Positions 35,533-37,915 of a stretch of DNA of 37,915 nt are shown here, piece by piece; position 1 is the stretch's first letter, and every line of letters begins with the position of its first letter. The position numbers and the translations under genes are program-made. This DNA is from Prevotellaceae bacterium (lineage in GTDB: Bacteria; Bacteroidota; Bacteroidia; Bacteroidales; UBA932), in NCBI GenBank assembly GCA_031274595.1, contig JAISPX010000067.1, positions 1-37,915 on the forward strand. Reading direction: 5' to 3'. The notes under the pieces are model-generated. The model was not told the origin of the DNA, ran no database searches, and worked only from the letters and a program-made list of their open reading frames with translations.

Positions 35533-35928
35533 TTATGATTTTTTAATTGTTTCCAATACATCTTTAAATGATTTGTCTTCTTTTGCCTGTGTTAACAAAA
35601 ACTCGGTTATATCTGCAGCATATTCTTCGGCAAAACCTAATCGTTTACACGACTGTTTAAGACATTCTATTTCGCTGTTGTCAATTACTCCATCTGCCCA
35701 TGCCATGCGGGCTAAGTTGTATAAATACTCGATTTTTTCGTCATCGTTGAACGATGTTAAAGTAACCGCATTAGTAGGAACAAATATAGCCGCCTGTATG
35801 TCTTGCTCCGTCACTCCCTGTTCTCTGCCTATTTTATAAAGCAATTCCAATTCTTTGGGATGTATTTCCGTATCGGCTAATACCATTTGGTATAATCCCA
35901 GAAAATGTTGTTTTAGTTGTTCATTCAT
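35533..35928 (-). CDS. TerB-like protein
   Basis: This 131-residue all-helical protein has the TerB pattern: an acidic first helix pair (YQMVLADTEIHPKELELLYKIG) and a second similar pair (NLARMAWADGVIDNSEIECLKQSC), each with the D/E-rich loop that coordinates metal in TerB. TerB proteins are found at the membrane in tellurite-resistance and stress-response complexes, often with VWA proteins. The operon here contains a VWA-like lipoprotein, matching that pattern. Confidence 0.82.
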   Translation of the reverse strand: MNEQLKQHFLGLYQMVLADTEIHPKELELLYKIGREQGVTEQDIQAAIFVPTNAVTLTSFNDDEKIEYLYNLARMAWADGVIDNSEIECLKQSCKRLGFAEEYAADITEFLLTQAKEDKSFKDVLETIKKS

Positions 35929-35978
35929 GTTTTTTTTATTTTTAATTTTATTTCTAAATATTATTTATTTTATCAGTT

Positions 35979-36071
35979 CCTGCTCCCGCTCGTTTCCTAA
36001 CGAATGGGAAGTGGTGTTGCGTTTTCAACGCGCTCATACCCTTTGTAACGTTACAAACGTTTTGCCATTGC
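35979..36071. repeat. 93-bp dispersed repeat, copy 1
   Basis: The same length and about 88 of 93 positions match the copy at 36333-36425, in the same direction. It contains CTCGTT/AACGA and GCGTT/AACGC hairpins and the 16-bp perfect palindrome TTTGTAACGTTACAAA. Copy 1 is followed by another perfect hairpin, CTCACTCGTT/AACGAGTGAG, at about 36071-36094. Confidence 0.92.
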
Positions 36072-36102
36072 TCACTCGTTAAGAAACGAGTGAGAGCATG
36101 TT

Positions 36103-36288
36103 TTAAAGGAATCCATTTTTCCCTTTCGCTATTGCCCCCATGACCATTAGTAGTAATATTAATATTACAGATAGAACAGGTGGAAGTGCTAGAATTACTG
36201 TGCGAAGTATCCATGTCATACCATACACTAATAAAAATATTATTGGAATCCCTACTAAAATTATTAATATATATTTTATTATCCCCAT
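36103..36288 (-). CDS. small membrane protein (61 residues)
   Basis: The protein has two hydrophobic segments (about 5-25 and 29-52) and a short basic tail. It is unrecognised. It lies upstream of the TerB-like gene on the same strand but is separated from it by a 93-bp repeat copy, and a second copy lies on its other side. It could be the first gene of the operon or a passenger between the repeats. A frame on the same strand at 35954-36214 crosses the repeat and is unlikely to be real. Confidence 0.5.
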   Translation of the reverse strand: MGIIKYILIILVGIPIIFLLVYGMTWILRTVILALPPVLSVILILLLMVMGAIAKGKNGFL

Positions 36289-36332
36289 AATGTATCTATG
36301 TTATTATTATCAATTTTTTTATTACATATCCT

Positions 36333-36425
36333 CCTGCTCCCTCTCGTTTCCTAACGAGAGAGAAATGGTGTTGCGTTTTCAACGCGCTCATACCCTTTGT
36401 AACGTTACAAACGTTTTGCCATTGC
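36333..36425. repeat. 93-bp dispersed repeat, copy 2
   Basis: Direct copy of 35979-36071, 354 bp away. The first hairpin is perfect here (CTCTCGTT/AACGAGAG). The regular set of hairpins suggests a non-autonomous mobile or REP-type element. Confidence 0.92.
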
Positions 36426-36501
36426 GTTGTATTTGCCATTAACCATTGTATCATTGTATAATTTTTCATTCTTAATTCTTAATTCTTAATTCTTCATTTA
36501 A

Positions 36502-37167
36502 TTACGCTATTACTGCGCTGATAATAGATTCGCTCCATGGACCGGGCAGGTTGCGGGTGTTCATCCAGCGGAAGCGGTAGTAAACGGTTTTGCCTACATC
36601 TTCCAGCGGATAATCAATCACAAGCGGCGAGCGGCTCGAAAAGCCTGCATAAACCCAGTCGCTGTCGGTTGCGGGCGGGTCGCCGCCCACTTTGCGCCAC
36701 ACTTCAAAGCCTTTGGCATGTTCGGGCTTGGTTTTACCTGTAAGTTTGCCTGCTTTTACGCGCAGCGTGTGCCGCTGATGTACCGAGAAATCCACTTCGC
36801 CTACGGGCATATCAGTAATTGGAGGCGCAGGCGTGGGCTTGGTGTCGTGCACAGGCAATCCCATGTGTCGGCGGTCTTCGTCGGTTACAGCCGAATTATA
36901 AGTCAAATGTTCCCTGACAAACTGCCTGACCGCATGTTTGAGCGTATCGCGCGATTCGTCTTTGGCAATCACGTCAGCTCTGCCGCGATTTGGGTCTTCA
37001 GATTTAGCATACGCCGCATCGTAAGCGGCAATGAGAGTTTCCACCAATGCAACTTCATTGGGGCTAATGTTCCATGCGCTTGCATGCGCATCTACGTAGG
37101 CAAAAAGAATTTTCACCCATTCCAAAAATTTCCCATCCTGTCGGGGAATGTAATCAAGATTATTCAT
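36502..37167 (-). CDS. unknown protein with fibronectin-III-like C-terminus
   Basis: This 221-residue protein has no signal peptide. The N-terminal part (about 10-105) is helical and rich in Ala, Asp and Arg (VKILFAYVDAHASAWNISPNEVALVETL..., DPNRGRADVIAKDESRDTLKHAVRQFVREHL). A Pro-rich hinge follows (about 110-125). The last 90 residues form beta strands in FN3 style (FEVWRKVGG...YYRFRWMNTRNLPGPWSE). I believe similar proteins of unknown function occur in other Bacteroidetes. G+C is visibly higher than in the neighbours, which suggests transfer or strong selection. It stands downstream of the 21-bp array; no promoter consensus was found. Confidence 0.78.
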   Translation of the reverse strand: MNNLDYIPRQDGKFLEWVKILFAYVDAHASAWNISPNEVALVETLIAAYDAAYAKSEDPNRGRADVIAKDESRDTLKHAVRQFVREHLTYNSAVTDEDRRHMGLPVHDTKPTPAPPITDMPVGEVDFSVHQRHTLRVKAGKLTGKTKPEHAKGFEVWRKVGGDPPATDSDWVYAGFSSRSPLVIDYPLEDVGKTVYYRFRWMNTRNLPGPWSESIISAVIA

Positions 37168-37235
37168 TTTTTTAGTGATTTAGATTAATAATTAAAGTAA
37201 TTTGTAATTTTTATTATTAAGATTTATAATATTAT

Positions 37236-37706
37236 TCACACATGTTTGGTTGTTGACAACGAAACTCTGGTTGAGGACAACGGAACTTTGGTTGAAGACA
37301 ACGAAACTTTGGTTGAAGACAACGGAACTCCGGTTGAAGACAACGAAACTCTGGTTGAAGACAACGAAACTCTGGTTGAAGACAACGGAACTTTGGTTGA
37401 AGACAACGAAACTCTGGTTGAAGACAACGAAACCTTGGTTGGCACCAACGAAACCTTGGTTGGCACCAACGAAACCTTGGTTGGCACCAACGGAACTTTG
37501 GTTGAAGACAACGAAACTCTGGTTGAGGACAACGTAGCCTTTTGCAAATACATTCCAGAACTTGACAAGGCTTTCAGTTCATTAAAAAACATCTGTTGAT
37601 TTGAGTTAAGACAGGTTATTTCACGCGCAAGCCTTGCCTGTGCCGACACAAAGCCCACAGGTAAAAACGTTCTAAACTTAACAACAACAAGGTTTTTCAT
37701 AATCAT
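37236..37706 (-). CDS. doubtful repeat-encoded protein
   Basis: This 156-residue frame runs from ATG 37706 through the 21-bp array. The first 58 residues (MIMKNLVVVKFRTFLPVGF...) are not repetitive; the rest is a 7-residue repeat LSSTRVS/LVPTKVS. The plus strand is open through the same array (VEDNETL repeats, 37246-37599). Because the period is a multiple of three, open frames here are expected by chance. In favour: inversion of the promoter segment at 37732-37890 would place a promoter about 30 bases before this ATG. Confidence 0.25.
   Translation of the reverse strand: MIMKNLVVVKFRTFLPVGFVSAQARLAREITCLNSNQQMFFNELKALSSSGMYLQKATLSSTRVSLSSTKVPLVPTKVSLVPTKVSLVPTKVSLSSTRVSLSSTKVPLSSTRVSLSSTRVSLSSTGVPLSSTKVSLSSTKVPLSSTRVSLSTTKHV
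37245..37533. repeat. 21-bp tandem repeat array, 13 units
   Basis: Thirteen complete 21-bp units run from 37261 to 37533 after a partial one at 37245. Two core types occur: GTTGAAGACAAC (most) and GTTGGCACCAAC (three in a row, units at 37429-37491). Both cores keep an inverted repeat (GTTG/CAAC, or GTTGG/CCAAC), although the sequence between the arms differs. It lies 78 bases upstream of the FN3-like gene. Confidence 0.95.
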
Positions 37707-37731
37707 TTCAGTATCACGGTAAAACTAAAAA

Positions 37732-37890
37732 TTTGTCCCATAATTTACATTATGTTAAGTTTTAAATACAAGGTAATCAGTGAAATGATGATTTTAGAGA
37801 GGCAAAAATCAAAAAGTTAAAATTTGCAACTTATTGAAAATTAGATTAACTTTGCGCCGAAAGTTAACATAATGTAAATTATGGGACAAA
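37732..37890. repeat. 27-bp perfect inverted repeats enclosing a promoter
   Basis: The arm 37732-37758 (opening TTTGTCCCATAATTTACATT) is the exact reverse complement of 37864-37890. The 105 bases between hold a consensus promoter pointing right. The outer ends GGGACAAA resemble the motif beside the IS1182 remnant (9874-9891 also has TAACATAA before GGGACAAAAT), so a transposon-derived origin is possible. No clear target duplication flanks it. Confidence 0.9.
37823..37854 (+). promoter_or_regulatory. promoter inside the inverted-repeat segment
   Basis: TTTG (37823-37826), a 20-nt gap, and TAACTTTG (37847-37854). Transcription would start at about 37860 and cross the right-hand arm, heading out of the window. 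Confidence 0.7.
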
Positions 37891-37915
37891 ATTTTTTTTG
37901 AAAGTGTTAAAATTC

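Noticed and set aside
35954-36214. 86-residue minus-strand frame
   Set aside because: Crosses a 93-bp repeat copy and overlaps the 61-residue membrane gene; no family features.

Overview
The window reads as chromosomal DNA from a member of the Bacteroidetes, most likely order Bacteroidales. The evidence is low G+C, several genes preceded by the phylum's promoter pattern (TTTG, about 19-21 nt, TAnnTTTG), many lipoproteins, a cobalamin riboswitch in front of a BtuG-like propeller lipoprotein, a PorE-like OmpA protein, and two copies of the Bacteroidetes-specific HU-related (HU-HIG) DNA-binding protein. I cannot name the genus.

Left third (1-16146): a 21-bp minisatellite (1-210); a leftward B12-uptake unit of two lipoproteins with promoter and riboswitch; a rightward pair of an M49 dipeptidyl peptidase III lipoprotein and a TPR/propeller/OmpA/SPOR protein, closed by a strong terminator; a leftward ygiQ-def unit whose deformylase carries a lipoprotein signal; a decayed IS1182-type transposase; rplU-rpmA; two small membrane proteins; ogt; and a leftward run of lysA, an unknown secreted protein and pcm.

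Middle (16259-29385): a methyltransferase; an HU-HIG gene with a 22-bp hairpin array in front; a TPR protein with a DUF2971-like C-terminus; a GNAT acetyltransferase; dnaJ and grpE on the minus strand; a WalJ/YycJ-type metallo-hydrolase; a second HU-HIG gene with a leader hairpin and a 22-bp array behind it; then a two-gene restriction-modification locus (nuclease-methylase fusion plus specificity subunit). The RM locus is preceded by a strongly structured leader that can fold as two mutually exclusive hairpins, one ending in a U-run. A scar of a mobile-element protein and cstA follow.

Right third (29414-37915): rlmB and an ABC-F ATPase; then a compact leftward operon encoding a small membrane protein, a TerB-like protein, two paralogous four-helix membrane proteins, a VWA-like lipoprotein and a DUF6804-type membrane protein, ending in a terminator. 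It looks like an envelope stress or conflict module that I do not recognise as a named system. A 93-bp repeat occurs twice around its first gene. The end of the window holds an unknown protein with a fibronectin-III-like tail, a 13-unit 21-bp array, and a promoter enclosed by perfect 27-bp inverted repeats that could be an invertible switch or a small transposon-derived element.

One theme links distant parts: four unrelated arrays share a 21-23 bp period, roughly two turns of DNA. Units in at least three of them carry short inverted repeats, two arrays sit beside HU-HIG genes, and one sits beside the unknown FN3-like gene. No tRNA, rRNA, CRISPR array or replication origin was seen.
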